42,861 nt of DNA, from contig JAFGIM010000150.1 of NCBI GenBank assembly GCA_016929605.1, positions 1 to 42,861 of the forward strand, written 5' to 3'. Below are positions 16,168 through 24,584 of this stretch, in pieces (positions within the stretch are counted from its first letter, which is position 1; each line of letters opens with the position of its first letter). The DNA is from Spirochaetales bacterium (GTDB lineage: Bacteria; Spirochaetota; Spirochaetia; Treponematales; Treponemataceae). The translations under genes were made by a program, and so were the position numbers. The notes below the pieces were generated by a model. It worked only from the letters and a program-made list of their open reading frames with translations. It ran no database searches and had not been told where the DNA came from.

Positions 16168-16818
16168 GTGAGTGACGTATTTGCCGCTTTTTCGCGGTTT
16201 GCCAAAACTTTTCCCAAGGGATCGGTTATCTTTTCCGAGTTTGAACCCGGCGATTGTTTTTACCTGATTCAAACCGGTCGAGTCCAGCTTATCAAGATCG
16301 TAAACGGCTTTGAGAAAAACCTTGATATCCTCCAACCTTCCGAAATTTTTGGCGAGATGGCAATCTTGGAGAACTCTCCCCGATCGGCCACGGCCATAGC
16401 CTACGACGATGTTAAGGCGCTTGAGTTCAACAAGGCAAACTTCGAGGTTTTGATGATGGGAAACCCCGCCATCGCTATGAAGCTTCTTAAAACCTTTGTC
16501 AAACGTATCTTTGCTCAAAAACGCCGCTTTATGGTTCTGACGGTTCCGGAAAAAATGGCCCGCGTAGGCGATGTCTTCTTGATGCTCGACGAAACCCAGG
16601 CCAGCATAGATCGATCTACGGAGTTTAGAACCTTTACTATCAGTATGGACGAAGTAGCACGATGGGCAGGACTCCCTGTAGAGGAAGTTGAAGACGAGAT
16701 GCACCGCTTTATCGACCAGGGCAAGATGGAAATCTTTGACGACCGCATCGTTGTAAAGAATATCACCGAGCTTTCCCGCTATGTAAACGCACGTCGCAGC
16801 AAGCTTACCGAAAAATAA
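16168..16818 (+). CDS. Crp/Fnr-family cyclic-nucleotide-binding regulator
   Basis: 216 residues; GTG start with GGAGG 7 bases upstream. The cNMP beta-roll covers about residues 10-115 (GSVIFSEFEPGDCFYLIQTG, EIFGEMAILENSPRSATAIAY; the GEMAILENSPRSATA stretch resembles the phosphate-binding cassette of cAMP-binding Crp proteins, with an Arg before SATA). A dimerisation helix follows, then a divergent winged helix at about 150-205 (SMDEVARWAGLPVEEVEDEM). It likely responds to a cyclic nucleotide. Its target genes, and whether the winged helix binds DNA, are not evident. Confidence 0.85.
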   Translation: MSDVFAAFSRFAKTFPKGSVIFSEFEPGDCFYLIQTGRVQLIKIVNGFEKNLDILQPSEIFGEMAILENSPRSATAIAYDDVKALEFNKANFEVLMMGNPAIAMKLLKTFVKRIFAQKRRFMVLTVPEKMARVGDVFLMLDETQASIDRSTEFRTFTISMDEVARWAGLPVEEVEDEMHRFIDQGKMEIFDDRIVVKNITELSRYVNARRSKLTEK

Positions 16819-16847
16819 TTGACGAGGGGCCCTCTTTTTGTTACTAT
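16819..16847 (+). promoter_or_regulatory. tRNA-Thr promoter
   Basis: TTGACG (16819-16824) directly after the stop codon of the cNMP regulator, a 17-base spacer and TACTAT (16842-16847), ending 10 bases before the mature tRNA. The spacer contains a short GAGG/CCTC hairpin with a T5 run (16825-16839) that could weakly end the upstream transcript. Confidence 0.65.
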
Positions 16848-16857
16848 CATCACTCAC

Positions 16858-16930
16858 GCCAAGATAGCTCAGTTGGCAGAGCAGCACCCTCGTAACGTGC
16901 AGGTCAAGGGTTCGATTCCCTTTCTTGGCT
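16858..16930 (+). tRNA. tRNA-Thr (anticodon CGU)
   Basis: A 73-nt cloverleaf: acceptor GCCAAGA/TCTTGGC with discriminator T, D-stem GCTC/GAGC, anticodon loop CTCGTAA with anticodon CGT reading ACG, and T-stem AAGGG/CCCTT with loop TTCGATT. CCA is not encoded. The pair closing the anticodon loop (31-39) is C opposite C, an odd mismatch; the other four anticodon-stem pairs are good. Confidence 0.95.
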
Positions 16931-16940
16931 TAAAATGGAA

Positions 16941-16970
16941 AAGGTCAGTCGCAAGACTGGCCTTTTTTTA
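16941..16970 (+). terminator. Intrinsic terminator of tRNA-Thr
   Basis: AAGGTCAGTC (16941-16950) pairs with GACTGGCCTT (16955-16964), with one G-T wobble, around the tetraloop GCAA. A run of T follows to 16969. Confidence 0.9.
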
Positions 16971-16973
16971 TGG

Positions 16974-16991
16974 GCTAAGAAAGGGAATCGA
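16974..16991 (-). repeat. Inverted copy of the tRNA-Thr 3' end
   Basis: These 18 bases match the reverse complement of 16912-16929 (T-loop, T-stem and acceptor 3' strand of the tRNA) at 17 of 18 positions. The one difference would be a G-U pair in RNA. It starts 4 bases past the terminator T-run and directly abuts dispersed-repeat copy 2. Confidence 0.85.
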
Positions 16992-16993
16992 TA

Positions 16994-17019
16994 TTACTGC
17001 TCGCAGGATTGTTGGTAAT
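16994..17019 (+). repeat. Dispersed repeat, copy 2
   Basis: 26 bases identical to 42748-42773; the inner 23 match copy 1 inverted. The unit has 5-base inverted ends (TTACT side versus GGTAAT, extended ATTAC/GTAAT). It is followed by the 12-base palindrome ATTCTGCAGAAT (17018-17029). Confidence 0.85.
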
Positions 17020-17053
17020 TCTGCAGAATAATTTTAGTACAAGAACTCTTTCT

Positions 17054-17953
17054 TTATTTAGGCCAGGTCGAGAAGTTGATCTCGGCCCTGCTCCACAGCG
17101 CCTTTGATCCGTCTGAGTCTTTACCGTTCCCGGAAAATTCGGAATCGATAACACGAGTAAACGAGGCACGCTCTGCTGCAGCAAAATCAAGTCCTCCCTT
17201 AAGATCGCGTACCCGCTTCGCTACATCCCTGTGGAGTGCGCTTTCGTCGGTAGATGCAATCGCCTCTATACGATCGTCGCCAAAGGGCTCTCCGACAACA
17301 ATGCGAAAGGGTGCATTGGCTGGAGGAATAAGCAAAACTTCTCCTTTTGCAACAAAACTATCAGGGTGAAAGCGGTTCGGGAATAAAAGAACGGTAGTCC
17401 CGTCGCTCTGATGATCCAGAATAAGCAGATGACAGTCGCGCTCGGAAGTAAACCTAAAGGTTACCTGCTCTCCCGCCCTGAACTGGGATCTTCCATCCGC
17501 AGTAGAAAAGGAGACGCGAAACTGAACCGGTATCTTTTCTTCCCTCGCCTTTAGTTCCTTGATGGTTAAGACCGAGGCATTCCACCGCTCCAGCATCCGC
17601 TCCTTTTCCTTTTGGGGATATTTTACCAATAGCCACGCATGCCAAACCTTTCCAACCTTCTGGGTAGCGGTTCCGGAAACCTCGCAGTTAACAAGGGCAA
17701 ACTCTGGCGAAACCTGGAGTCCCGAAGCCTCAAGGGCCGGGGCAATCCCTATACGCTCAAGAATCAGGGCTTTTGCCGAGCGGACTGCCTTTTGAACAGC
17801 GTCATGCTCGCTCTCCCCGTCGACCGAGGAGCCTCGCTCATACATAAACTCGCCATCATCCTTATGCGGGCTGTCCCACCAATACGGCTGTTCGGCAAAT
17901 GACAGAGTAGCGACACCAAAACAGAAGAAGGCCAGAAACAATGCTTTCTTCAT
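17054..17953 (-). CDS. Secreted LPP20-like/DUF4384 protein
   Basis: 299 residues with a clear signal peptide (1-20, ending SFAE). Residues 25-115 resemble LPP20-type domains (YWWDSPHKDDGEFMYERGSS and a Ser/Ala-rich helix). Residues 145-240 have the DUF4384 pattern (FRAGEQVTFRFTSERDCHLLILDHQSDGTTVLLFPNRF). DUF4384 is often found with secreted caspase-like proteins and is thought to be a structural or binding module. Here the gene overlaps the caspase-FGE gene by 4 bases (ATGA), so the two products are translationally coupled and probably act together in the periplasm. Confidence 0.82.
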   Translation of the reverse strand: MKKALFLAFFCFGVATLSFAEQPYWWDSPHKDDGEFMYERGSSVDGESEHDAVQKAVRSAKALILERIGIAPALEASGLQVSPEFALVNCEVSGTATQKVGKVWHAWLLVKYPQKEKERMLERWNASVLTIKELKAREEKIPVQFRVSFSTADGRSQFRAGEQVTFRFTSERDCHLLILDHQSDGTTVLLFPNRFHPDSFVAKGEVLLIPPANAPFRIVVGEPFGDDRIEAIASTDESALHRDVAKRVRDLKGGLDFAAAERASFTRVIDSEFSGNGKDSDGSKALWSRAEINFSTWPK

Positions 17954-19590
17954 TCCGACTTCTCCTCGGCGCCCACTCTTGATCGGGCTACACGAAACCC
18001 ACGTTCACTGTTCGCGTTAACTCCATCATCGTCCTCCCTGTTCCAGGGATACATTGCCTTTTTTCCCTCGTCCCAACTACCGCCACGGATTATATGATTC
18101 GAACCTTTAAAGGGTCCACGGGGATCAACCTTATCTTCGCGAGTATAATCACTCTCAAAGTCCCAGCACCATTCTTCCACGTTTCCACTCATATCGTAGA
18201 GGCCCCACACATTTGCCTTTTTGGTCCGCACTGGCTGTGTGCTATCAAGAGAGTTCTTCTCATACCAGCCAGCCTCAAACGGATCATCGCTTCCCGCATA
18301 GGTAAGGCTTTCGCCAGTAAGTCCACCCTTAGCCGCATATTCCCACTCGGCCTCGGTAGGCAATCGATATCCATTTGCAGACCAATCGCAGCGCACAGTG
18401 TATTGCCCGTCGTAAATCTTCGAGTGCAGGGTGTCCCCCAGTTTTTCAAGGGCTTTTATCGGCATGTTTTTTTTCATTTCCCGAAACTCAGGATCATCAA
18501 ACGCCGAAAGCGTATACGCGGGGGTGAGTCCCTCCCGTTCGCTCAGCGCGTTACAGTAACGTATCGCATCGTACCAGGAGACGCATTCAACCGGCCTGGA
18601 AGGGTCCTGAAATGCGCTCGGATTGCTTCCGATTACCGACTCGTACTCGGCCTGAGTAACCTCGGTAACCCCAATGTAATAAGGACTTAAAGTAACCTTG
18701 TGATGTCTTGCCCTTCCTATATAAAAGGTGCCCCCATCAATAGAAGCCATAGCCGGACTTTGGTGTGTCTTGACCGGGGATACAGCAGCTACAGGAGGCC
18801 TTGAAGGGGATGCGGCTTCTTCTGCATTGCCAGGCGTCTGCTGCGCGGGGAGCCCTGCAAGATAGATAGGCTCAAAGGATTGGTTATATTCACCGGGAAC
18901 CTGTGCTCCTCCGGTTTTTTCGGAAACTTGTTTTCGGACTTCCATCAGGATATCCTGAAAACTTTTGCCCTCCTGACGGATCGCCGAACAAAGGGCCGGG
19001 GTAAACAGACCATCCTGCGCAATATTGCCCGCTTCGGCCGAATAGACCAGAATCGAATTTCGCGGGCGCACCGCCACAACGGAAAGGCCGCGTCCTGTAC
19101 TACGGGTGCTTGTAGCCGGCAGAGGATTATTCCGGCAGGCATCCAGAACAACGATATTGGCATTTGTTGCAGCGGCGTCAAGACTTGCCATAATCTCGTC
19201 CACAGAGACAGACCTGGTCTCGACCCTGCGTTCGTCCGGAATCTCGGCATTAGAAGGAATTAGGTAATTCTTGCCGTTTACCTGGATTCCATGCCCGCCA
19301 TAATGGAAAAAGGCGATTCCGCCCTGTTTTTCAAGCATTTCTTCAAAGTCCAGAATCGCATCCATCATGGCTTCGCGACTTGCGTCTTCAAGAAGGGTTA
19401 CCGTAAATCCAATTGACTCAAGCGATCCCTTCAGTTCCCTCGCCTCCGCTACAGGAGTTGCAAGACTCGCAAAGTGACTATACCGCGCGTTAGCAATAAG
19501 AAGAGCGTTTTTCTGTTGGGCATGTACCGAAAACCCGGCTACCACTAAAAAACTGACTGCCACAATGATAAATCTGAACTTTAGTACCAT
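17950..19590 (-). CDS. Secreted caspase-like peptidase fused to FGE-sulfatase domain
   Basis: 546 residues: signal peptide 1-24; caspase (peptidase C14) domain about 27-240 with catalytic His100 in HYGGHG and Cys152 in DACRNNP; a Pro/Ala/Ser linker about 245-285; then a formylglycine-generating-enzyme-like (SUMF1) domain about 285-540 with GGTFYIG, GYRLPTEAEWEYAA, LYDMSGNVEEWCWD, IIRGGSWDEG and RGFRVAR. The caspase dyad is intact. Copper-binding cysteines of true FGE are not evident, so the C-terminal half is more likely a binding fold than an oxidase. It is the first gene of a two-gene operon with the DUF4384 protein. The target is unknown. Confidence 0.9.
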   Translation of the reverse strand: MVLKFRFIIVAVSFLVVAGFSVHAQQKNALLIANARYSHFASLATPVAEARELKGSLESIGFTVTLLEDASREAMMDAILDFEEMLEKQGGIAFFHYGGHGIQVNGKNYLIPSNAEIPDERRVETRSVSVDEIMASLDAAATNANIVVLDACRNNPLPATSTRSTGRGLSVVAVRPRNSILVYSAEAGNIAQDGLFTPALCSAIRQEGKSFQDILMEVRKQVSEKTGGAQVPGEYNQSFEPIYLAGLPAQQTPGNAEEAASPSRPPVAAVSPVKTHQSPAMASIDGGTFYIGRARHHKVTLSPYYIGVTEVTQAEYESVIGSNPSAFQDPSRPVECVSWYDAIRYCNALSEREGLTPAYTLSAFDDPEFREMKKNMPIKALEKLGDTLHSKIYDGQYTVRCDWSANGYRLPTEAEWEYAAKGGLTGESLTYAGSDDPFEAGWYEKNSLDSTQPVRTKKANVWGLYDMSGNVEEWCWDFESDYTREDKVDPRGPFKGSNHIIRGGSWDEGKKAMYPWNREDDDGVNANSERGFRVARSRVGAEEKSE

Positions 19591-19655
19591 CGTATATCCC
19601 CATGTAAGGTGTTATTGATCTGTATCGCATACAATATAACATTTTAGTCAGTTAA

Positions 19656-19672
19656 TCATGTCCCTGACATGA
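19656..19672. promoter_or_regulatory. Palindrome in caspase/chemoreceptor divergent region
   Basis: TCATGTC and GACATGA are perfect 7-base arms around CCT. It lies centrally in the 196-base region between the divergent caspase-FGE gene and the chemoreceptor gene. It could be an operator or a small hairpin; no T-tract follows. No convincing promoter was found here for either gene. Confidence 0.5.
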
Positions 19673-19786
19673 AGTAAAGAAATATCTACTGGCAACTGTA
19701 CTCCTCCTTTCATTTTTTGCATATTAGTCCGCAATCTACTACGTTTTATAGATCCTGAATTGATATAGCCTTTTGCGGAGGGTCTG

Positions 19787-21349
19787 ATGAAAAGTATTAA
19801 AACCAAAATTAGTGGAATGGCTATTGGCATTACTATTGCGGTAACGGTAGTGCTTTTAACGGTGTTTTTTTTGTCTTTTAGTACAATGGTGAACGAGCAA
19901 ATGACATTGCTGGATACCACTCTTCGCGAAAGCTTTGACCGAACTATGCGATGGGAGGTTGAATCCGCCGTAACAATGGTAGAAAGGATAGCAAAACTTG
20001 AAAAAGAAGGCATACTTGATTCAAAAACAGCAGAAGAGAGTGCGAAACGACTCCTGAGAGACATGCGCTATGGTGAAGAAGGATATTTTTGGGCGGATAC
20101 AAAAGACGGAACAAACGTCGTCCTCCTTGGCGGCGCCGCCGAAGGAAAAAACCGTCTGGAGTCGGTGGATACCAATGGAAGTAAGTTTATCAAATCCATT
20201 ATAGAAAACGGACTTAAGGATGGCGGCGGCTATTCAGACTACTGGTTTCCCAAGGCAGGAACCGACAAACCGTTGCCAAAACGGAGCTTCAGTCTCTATG
20301 CCCCTTCATGGCAATGGGTTATTGGAACCGGCGCCTATATCGACGACATCGATACAATCGTGGCAGAAAAAAGAACTGAAGCCTCCTCCTTCGTTGTTCG
20401 TGCAATGGGCTTAACCATAGCCCTTGCCATCTTTGCGGCCCTAATCGCCACCGCTGTTGGCGTTGCAATTGGTGTAAAGCTGGTCAAGCCGCTTATGTAC
20501 GCTGCCAAACAAACCGAATTCTTTGCAGCGGGAGACTTCTCTGTTCCGTTCGACAAGAATGCAACGGAGCTTAAGGATGAAACAGGAATACTGTTACGGG
20601 CCCTTAACACCATGAGAGCACATCTTGCCGAAATGATTAATGGCATTATAACGGTTAGCAATTCCATCTCTATCGGTTCAAACGAACTTTCGGACACCTC
20701 CCAGGATGTTTCAACAGGAGCTTCCGAGCAAGCGTCGTCCACAGAAGAAATTTCGGCTTCGGTAGAGCAAATGAATTCGACCATACGGCAAAACGCGGAT
20801 AACTCGCGCGAAACAGAAAGCATCGCCCGCAAGGCGGCAAAAGACGCAACAGAGGGATCGGAAACCATGGATTCGGCAATACATGCGGTAAAACAAATAG
20901 CCGAACGAATTGTAGTAATTGAAGAAATATCCAGACAAACCAATTTACTTGCTCTTAACGCGGCTATTGAAGCAGCCCGCGCCGGAGAAGCGGGAAAGGG
21001 ATTCTCGGTTGTTGCGGGAGAAATCCGAAAACTGGCGGAACGCAGCGCCGCCTCGGCCGCAGAAATTCATGAAATATCCGCGACTACCACGGACGCTGCC
21101 CAAAAAGCGGGTATGGTTCTGGCGAATCTTGCACCGAATATTATCCGAACAGCAGACCTCGTTGGAGAGATTAATGCGGCATCGGCGGAGCAACGCATTG
21201 GCTCTGAACAAATAGGACAGTCAATGCTTCAGCTTGACACCGTTGTACAGAGAAATGCGGCAGCCGCCGAGGAACTAGCCGCCTCGGCCGAAAGCCTAAG
21301 CGCTCAAGCAGAAACACTTCGTGACACTGTGGCCAGATTCAAAGTATAA
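19787..21349 (+). CDS. Methyl-accepting chemotaxis protein with single Cache sensor
   Basis: 520 residues: TM1 at 8-33; periplasmic single-Cache domain about 35-200 ([39 protein letters not shown]), a fold that commonly binds small organic acids; TM2 about 203-232; HAMP about 233-285; and the cytoplasmic signalling domain to residue 520 with the hairpin tip [20 protein letters not shown]. It has no C-terminal CheR-binding pentapeptide (ends VARFKV). GGAGGG precedes the ATG. It supports a motile organism. It is followed after 25 bases by the C39-like lipoprotein gene. Confidence 0.96.
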   Translation: MKSIKTKISGMAIGITIAVTVVLLTVFFLSFSTMVNEQMTLLDTTLRESFDRTMRWEVESAVTMVERIAKLEKEGILDSKTAEESAKRLLRDMRYGEEGYFWADTKDGTNVVLLGGAAEGKNRLESVDTNGSKFIKSIIENGLKDGGGYSDYWFPKAGTDKPLPKRSFSLYAPSWQWVIGTGAYIDDIDTIVAEKRTEASSFVVRAMGLTIALAIFAALIATAVGVAIGVKLVKPLMYAAKQTEFFAAGDFSVPFDKNATELKDETGILLRALNTMRAHLAEMINGIITVSNSISIGSNELSDTSQDVSTGASEQASSTEEISASVEQMNSTIRQNADNSRETESIARKAAKDATEGSETMDSAIHAVKQIAERIVVIEEISRQTNLLALNAAIEAARAGEAGKGFSVVAGEIRKLAERSAASAAEIHEISATTTDAAQKAGMVLANLAPNIIRTADLVGEINAASAEQRIGSEQIGQSMLQLDTVVQRNAAAAEELAASAESLSAQAETLRDTVARFKV

Positions 21350-21374
21350 TAGCCGCAAGACAAGAGGTTTCCCC

Positions 21375-21983
21375 ATGATCAGGTGTTTTGCAGTACTCGT
21401 TTTGGCAACCATGCTGTTCGGTTGCCAAGAAAATAAAAATAATTTTATATATAATCCACAATCTTTACCAAACGAATACCGGATAGACCTGGTACGCATC
21501 CCACAAAATGACAATTACTCATGTGCAACCACATCTTTGGCTACGATTATTAATTTCTACGAAAATCCGCAAAAACCTATAGACAAGTATGACATCTGGG
21601 AATTATCGGAAACAAAAATTAAGGATGTTCGCACACGCGGAAATGATGTTGAAGGTTTAGAACGAATTGCAGAGCACTACAACTACGCCTATTCCTTTAT
21701 GGAAAGGCTCTCCTTTGATGATCTGAGATACCTTATTACGCAAAACATTCCGGTTATCCTCTTTATAAAATTGAACGCGCGCTACACGCACGCACTGGTA
21801 GTAAACGGGTATAACAAAGAGCTACACCTATTTTATGTAATAGATCCCTCAACTACACAAACCATGCTATCTGAATCGTTTCTGGAAAATCATTGGGAAG
21901 CCTGGCTTTCAAAACCACGCAAAAAATCAAAAAGAGCCGGCTTTTTTATTCATAGAACTCAACTCCACCTGTCAGTTAGATAG
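21375..21983 (+). CDS. C39-like cysteine peptidase lipoprotein
   Basis: 202 residues from ATG 21375. The N-terminus is a lipoprotein signal (MIRCFAVLVLATMLFGC, acylated Cys17). The body is a C39-type papain-like fold: likely catalytic Cys in QNDNYSCATTSLATIINFY, His in YTHALVVNGY, and Asp in YVIDPST. Known C39 domains cleave double-glycine leaders in ABC exporters; stand-alone secreted versions are mostly unassigned. No exporter or leader-peptide gene is nearby. The base composition is more AT-rich than the preceding chemoreceptor gene. Co-transcription with that gene is possible (25-base gap, no terminator). Confidence 0.82.
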   Translation: MIRCFAVLVLATMLFGCQENKNNFIYNPQSLPNEYRIDLVRIPQNDNYSCATTSLATIINFYENPQKPIDKYDIWELSETKIKDVRTRGNDVEGLERIAEHYNYAYSFMERLSFDDLRYLITQNIPVILFIKLNARYTHALVVNGYNKELHLFYVIDPSTTQTMLSESFLENHWEAWLSKPRKKSKRAGFFIHRTQLHLSVR

Positions 21984-22050
21984 CACGGCTTTTGTACTCT
22001 ATGGGAAGATATATATGTGTTACAGAAAGATATAATTGTAAGGAGATACC

Positions 22051-22467
22051 ATGCCTGTTACCAGAATTGCCCATGTGTGCCTGAATGTTCAAGACCTTGA
22101 TAGATCTATACAGTGGTACAAAAAACTTGGCTTCAAAGAGGTCTTTCACTTTACCCGAAAAGGACAACCATTCGGGGTGTACCTGCAAATAGCATCAGAT
22201 TCTTATATTGAACTATTTGAAAATCCCGACATGGGGCAACCGATTAATACAGGAATTGTCCATTTTTGTTTGGAAACAGAATCTCTTGAAACCCTTATGG
22301 CAGAATATGACGAGGCTGGAATAGCATACACTCCAAAAAAACTTGGATGTGATCAAACCTGGCAAATCTGGCTAAAAGACCCCGATGGAAACGCTTTTGA
22401 AATTCATCAATACACCTTGAACAGCGCACAAAAAAAAGGTGGAATGACTGTTGAAGCTGACTGGTAA
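22051..22467 (+). CDS. VOC/glyoxalase-family protein
   Basis: A 138-residue single-domain vicinal-oxygen-chelate protein. It opens with ITRIAHVCLNVQDLDRSIQWYKKLGF (actual start VTRIAHVC, first metal-ligand His likely in AHVCL) and ends KDPDGNAFEIHQY, with Glu as the usual C-terminal metal ligand. Length is normal for lactoylglutathione-lyase-like and antibiotic-resistance-like VOC proteins. The substrate is unknown. AAGGAG lies 5-6 bases before the ATG. Confidence 0.88.
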   Translation: MPVTRIAHVCLNVQDLDRSIQWYKKLGFKEVFHFTRKGQPFGVYLQIASDSYIELFENPDMGQPINTGIVHFCLETESLETLMAEYDEAGIAYTPKKLGCDQTWQIWLKDPDGNAFEIHQYTLNSAQKKGGMTVEADW

Positions 22468-22553
22468 AACAACCATTAGCGATACATCTAATACATAGAA
22501 GGTTGAGTTTTTTATATAGCCTAATCGATTTTCGCATCGGTATATTATGTGTT

Positions 22554-22568
22554 GCGGGAGGCTCCCGC
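22554..22568. repeat. GC-rich hairpin in VOC-MATE gap
   Basis: GCGGGA and TCCCGC pair around GGC. No T-run follows, so terminator function is doubtful. It is the only strong structure in the first part of the 185-base gap. Confidence 0.5.
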
Positions 22569-22621
22569 GCATTAGCCTCGCTCAAGTTTGGTTAGTCTGC
22601 CTCTTTTCTATCTATCGTAAT

Positions 22622-22637
22622 ATAGAGTATTCTCTAT
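22622..22637. promoter_or_regulatory. Inverted repeat just upstream of MATE gene
   Basis: ATAGAG and CTCTAT, 6-base perfect arms around TATT, end 15 bases before ATG 22653, next to the ribosome site AAAGGA. It is a candidate operator for control of the transporter. Confidence 0.4.
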
Positions 22638-22652
22638 TCATAAAGGACACAT

Positions 22653-24023
22653 ATGAAAGATTTAACTCACGGAAGCGAAGCCCGCCTTATCTTATGGTTT
22701 TCCGTTCCAATGCTTTTAGGAAATTTGCTTCAACAACTTTATAACATGGTCGACAGCATCGTTGTAGGAAACTGGGTGGGCAAACAGGCCCTTGCCGCCG
22801 TCGGTGCGAGCTTTCCGATTATTTTTTTACTCCTTGCTCTCTTTACCGGAATTTCTATGGGATCGAATATCCTGATTGCGCAATACCAGGGAGCCAAAAA
22901 TACCGAGTGCGTTAAAAAAGCCATTGAGACAACATACCTTTATACCTTTTGGGGAAGTCTTATTCTGATGGCTATTGGCTTTTTTGGGGCGGGACCAATT
23001 ATGACTCTTCTGAAAAGTCCTGACTCGGTTAAGCCGCTTGCCGTTCTATACCTGAAGATATTTTCGCTTGGTATGCTCCCCTTTCTTGGATTTAACACCG
23101 TAGGTGGAATCCTTAGGGGCCTTGGAGACGCTAAGACCCCGCTTTATATGCTCGTCCTTTCAACAGCTCTTAATATTATTCTTGATCTGCTTTTTGTCAT
23201 TGTCTTTGGATGGGGCGTGGCGGGAGTCGCCTTTGCGACCGTTCTGAGTCAGGCAGTTTCGCTTGTTGCCTGCATTATCTACTTGAACTACAAACACGAA
23301 TTATTACGAGTCAAGTTTACTGCACTGAGCTTTGATCGCGAGATTTTTAACTTGAGCGTCCGTATCGGCATTCCTTCCGGCATACAGCAATCCCTTGTTG
23401 CCCTGGGTCTTGCCACTATGACGGGCATCGTTAATACATTTGGGACTGACGCAATCGCAGGATTCGCAGCTGCTGCGCGAATCGAAAGCATCGCCTCCCT
23501 TCCAGCCATGACGATTGGTATGGCAATCTCTACCTTTGTGGGACAAAATCTGGGAGCAGGAAAACCGCATCGCGTAAGGAAAGGACTTCGTGCGTCAATC
23601 CTCCTTTCCGCCGGGATTTCCGCTCTTGCAGCTATTTCCTTTTATCTCTTTGGGAACAGCCTTATCAAACTCTTCAATTCGGATGAAAACGTTATCAGGA
23701 TCGGTACCACGTATCTTCGCATACTTGGGCCCTTCTTTATCGTCTTCTCGTTTATGTTCATGCTTAATGGAGTAATCCGCGGGGCAGGAGAAACCTTTAT
23801 CCCTCTAATTACCACCTTGTTAGCCATGTGGGCAATTCGTATACCCGCAGCCCTTCTCCTTTCAGCAAAGCTTGGCCTTACCGGTGTGTGGTGGGCATAC
23901 CCTACCGGATGGTTCGTAGGCTCGATTATTTCTCTAATCTATTATCGCTCTGGCAAGTGGATTGACACCTTTGAGAAGATACATGGAAAGAATCGAGGAC
24001 AAGAGGAAGCGACTATTCACTAA
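22653..24023 (+). CDS. MATE-family efflux transporter
   Basis: A 456-residue, 12-segment inner-membrane protein with two MatE halves. The first half starts FSVPMLLGNLLQQLYNMVDSI and has NVGKQALAAVG-like sequence (NWVGKQALAAVGASFPI). The second half has MAISTFVGQNLGAGKPHRVRKGL and RGAGETFIPLITT. It exports organic cations or drugs by Na+ or H+ antiport; the substrate is unknown. The 3' end overlaps the convergent small secreted-protein gene by 11 bases. Confidence 0.95.
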   Translation: MKDLTHGSEARLILWFSVPMLLGNLLQQLYNMVDSIVVGNWVGKQALAAVGASFPIIFLLLALFTGISMGSNILIAQYQGAKNTECVKKAIETTYLYTFWGSLILMAIGFFGAGPIMTLLKSPDSVKPLAVLYLKIFSLGMLPFLGFNTVGGILRGLGDAKTPLYMLVLSTALNIILDLLFVIVFGWGVAGVAFATVLSQAVSLVACIIYLNYKHELLRVKFTALSFDREIFNLSVRIGIPSGIQQSLVALGLATMTGIVNTFGTDAIAGFAAAARIESIASLPAMTIGMAISTFVGQNLGAGKPHRVRKGLRASILLSAGISALAAISFYLFGNSLIKLFNSDENVIRIGTTYLRILGPFFIVFSFMFMLNGVIRGAGETFIPLITTLLAMWAIRIPAALLLSAKLGLTGVWWAYPTGWFVGSIISLIYYRSGKWIDTFEKIHGKNRGQEEATIH

Positions 24024-24486
24024 GGTGTAATCGTTCCAAAATTATTCTTTCAATACCGGGAGCCTTTTCCTTGATAGACGCAGAAGAAATCGCGTCAAGC
24101 TCAAGGGAAATTGCCTTAGGCTCCCCTCCCCAGGTGTTAACAACAACAACGTTTGAAGACCCGGGGTGCTTTTGGGCAAAATTACGAATCTTTCCATCCG
24201 CCTTGCCAGCCTTTATCGAGCCGAGAATAATGATCGCGCGATAGTCAGACGGTTCAACGCTCCTGAGCGCTTTTAAATCAGAACCCAGCACAAGGCGGTT
24301 TCCATTATCCAGGGAGTTGACCAAACCCTGTACTAGTTCGTCCTTGAAGGCGGAACCCGCGCTCGCTATCAAAATACGTTCAGTTTTCGCCTCACTTCCC
24401 GCAAGGGTTATAAAACCTTTCCCCGCACTATGCGCAAAAGCACACACAAGTATACCTATAACGAGCAAAACACATGACTTCTTCAT
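24013..24486 (-). CDS. Secreted flavodoxin-like protein
   Basis: 157 residues from ATG 24486 (AAAGGAGA upstream; the longer frame to 24600 has no ribosome site and crosses the opposing start). Signal peptide 1-20. The mature part has the alternating strand/helix pattern of a flavodoxin-like fold (ERILIASAGSAFKDELVQGL, YRAIIILGSIKAGK, SSNVVVVNTWGG). No clear FMN-loop (T/SxTGxT) is present; the equivalent is IASAGSAFK. It may act on or sense something in the periplasm. I do not recognise a characterised family. Confidence 0.65.
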   Translation of the reverse strand: MKKSCVLLVIGILVCAFAHSAGKGFITLAGSEAKTERILIASAGSAFKDELVQGLVNSLDNGNRLVLGSDLKALRSVEPSDYRAIIILGSIKAGKADGKIRNFAQKHPGSSNVVVVNTWGGEPKAISLELDAISSASIKEKAPGIERIILERLHLSE

Positions 24487-24584
24487 TGTCAGTCTCCTTT
24501 CAATTTGAACACGTACTGGACTTCTTTTAGTCCTTTGCATTGTCAAGTATACTAAGCGTATCAGCATACCAAAGGAAGGTTTAA

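Noticed and set aside
15298-16887. Long open frames antisense to the two cNMP genes
   Set aside because: They lie wholly opposite well-supported genes, lack ribosome sites and show no recognisable domain. They are explained by codon bias of the real genes.
17018-17029. ATTCTGCAGAAT as a regulator operator
   Set aside because: It lies at the 3' end of a minus-strand gene beside the dispersed repeat, so it is better explained as part of that repeat element.
22468-22652. Possible small RNA or gene in the VOC-MATE gap
   Set aside because: There is one short GC-rich hairpin without a T-run and no convincing promoter or ORF.
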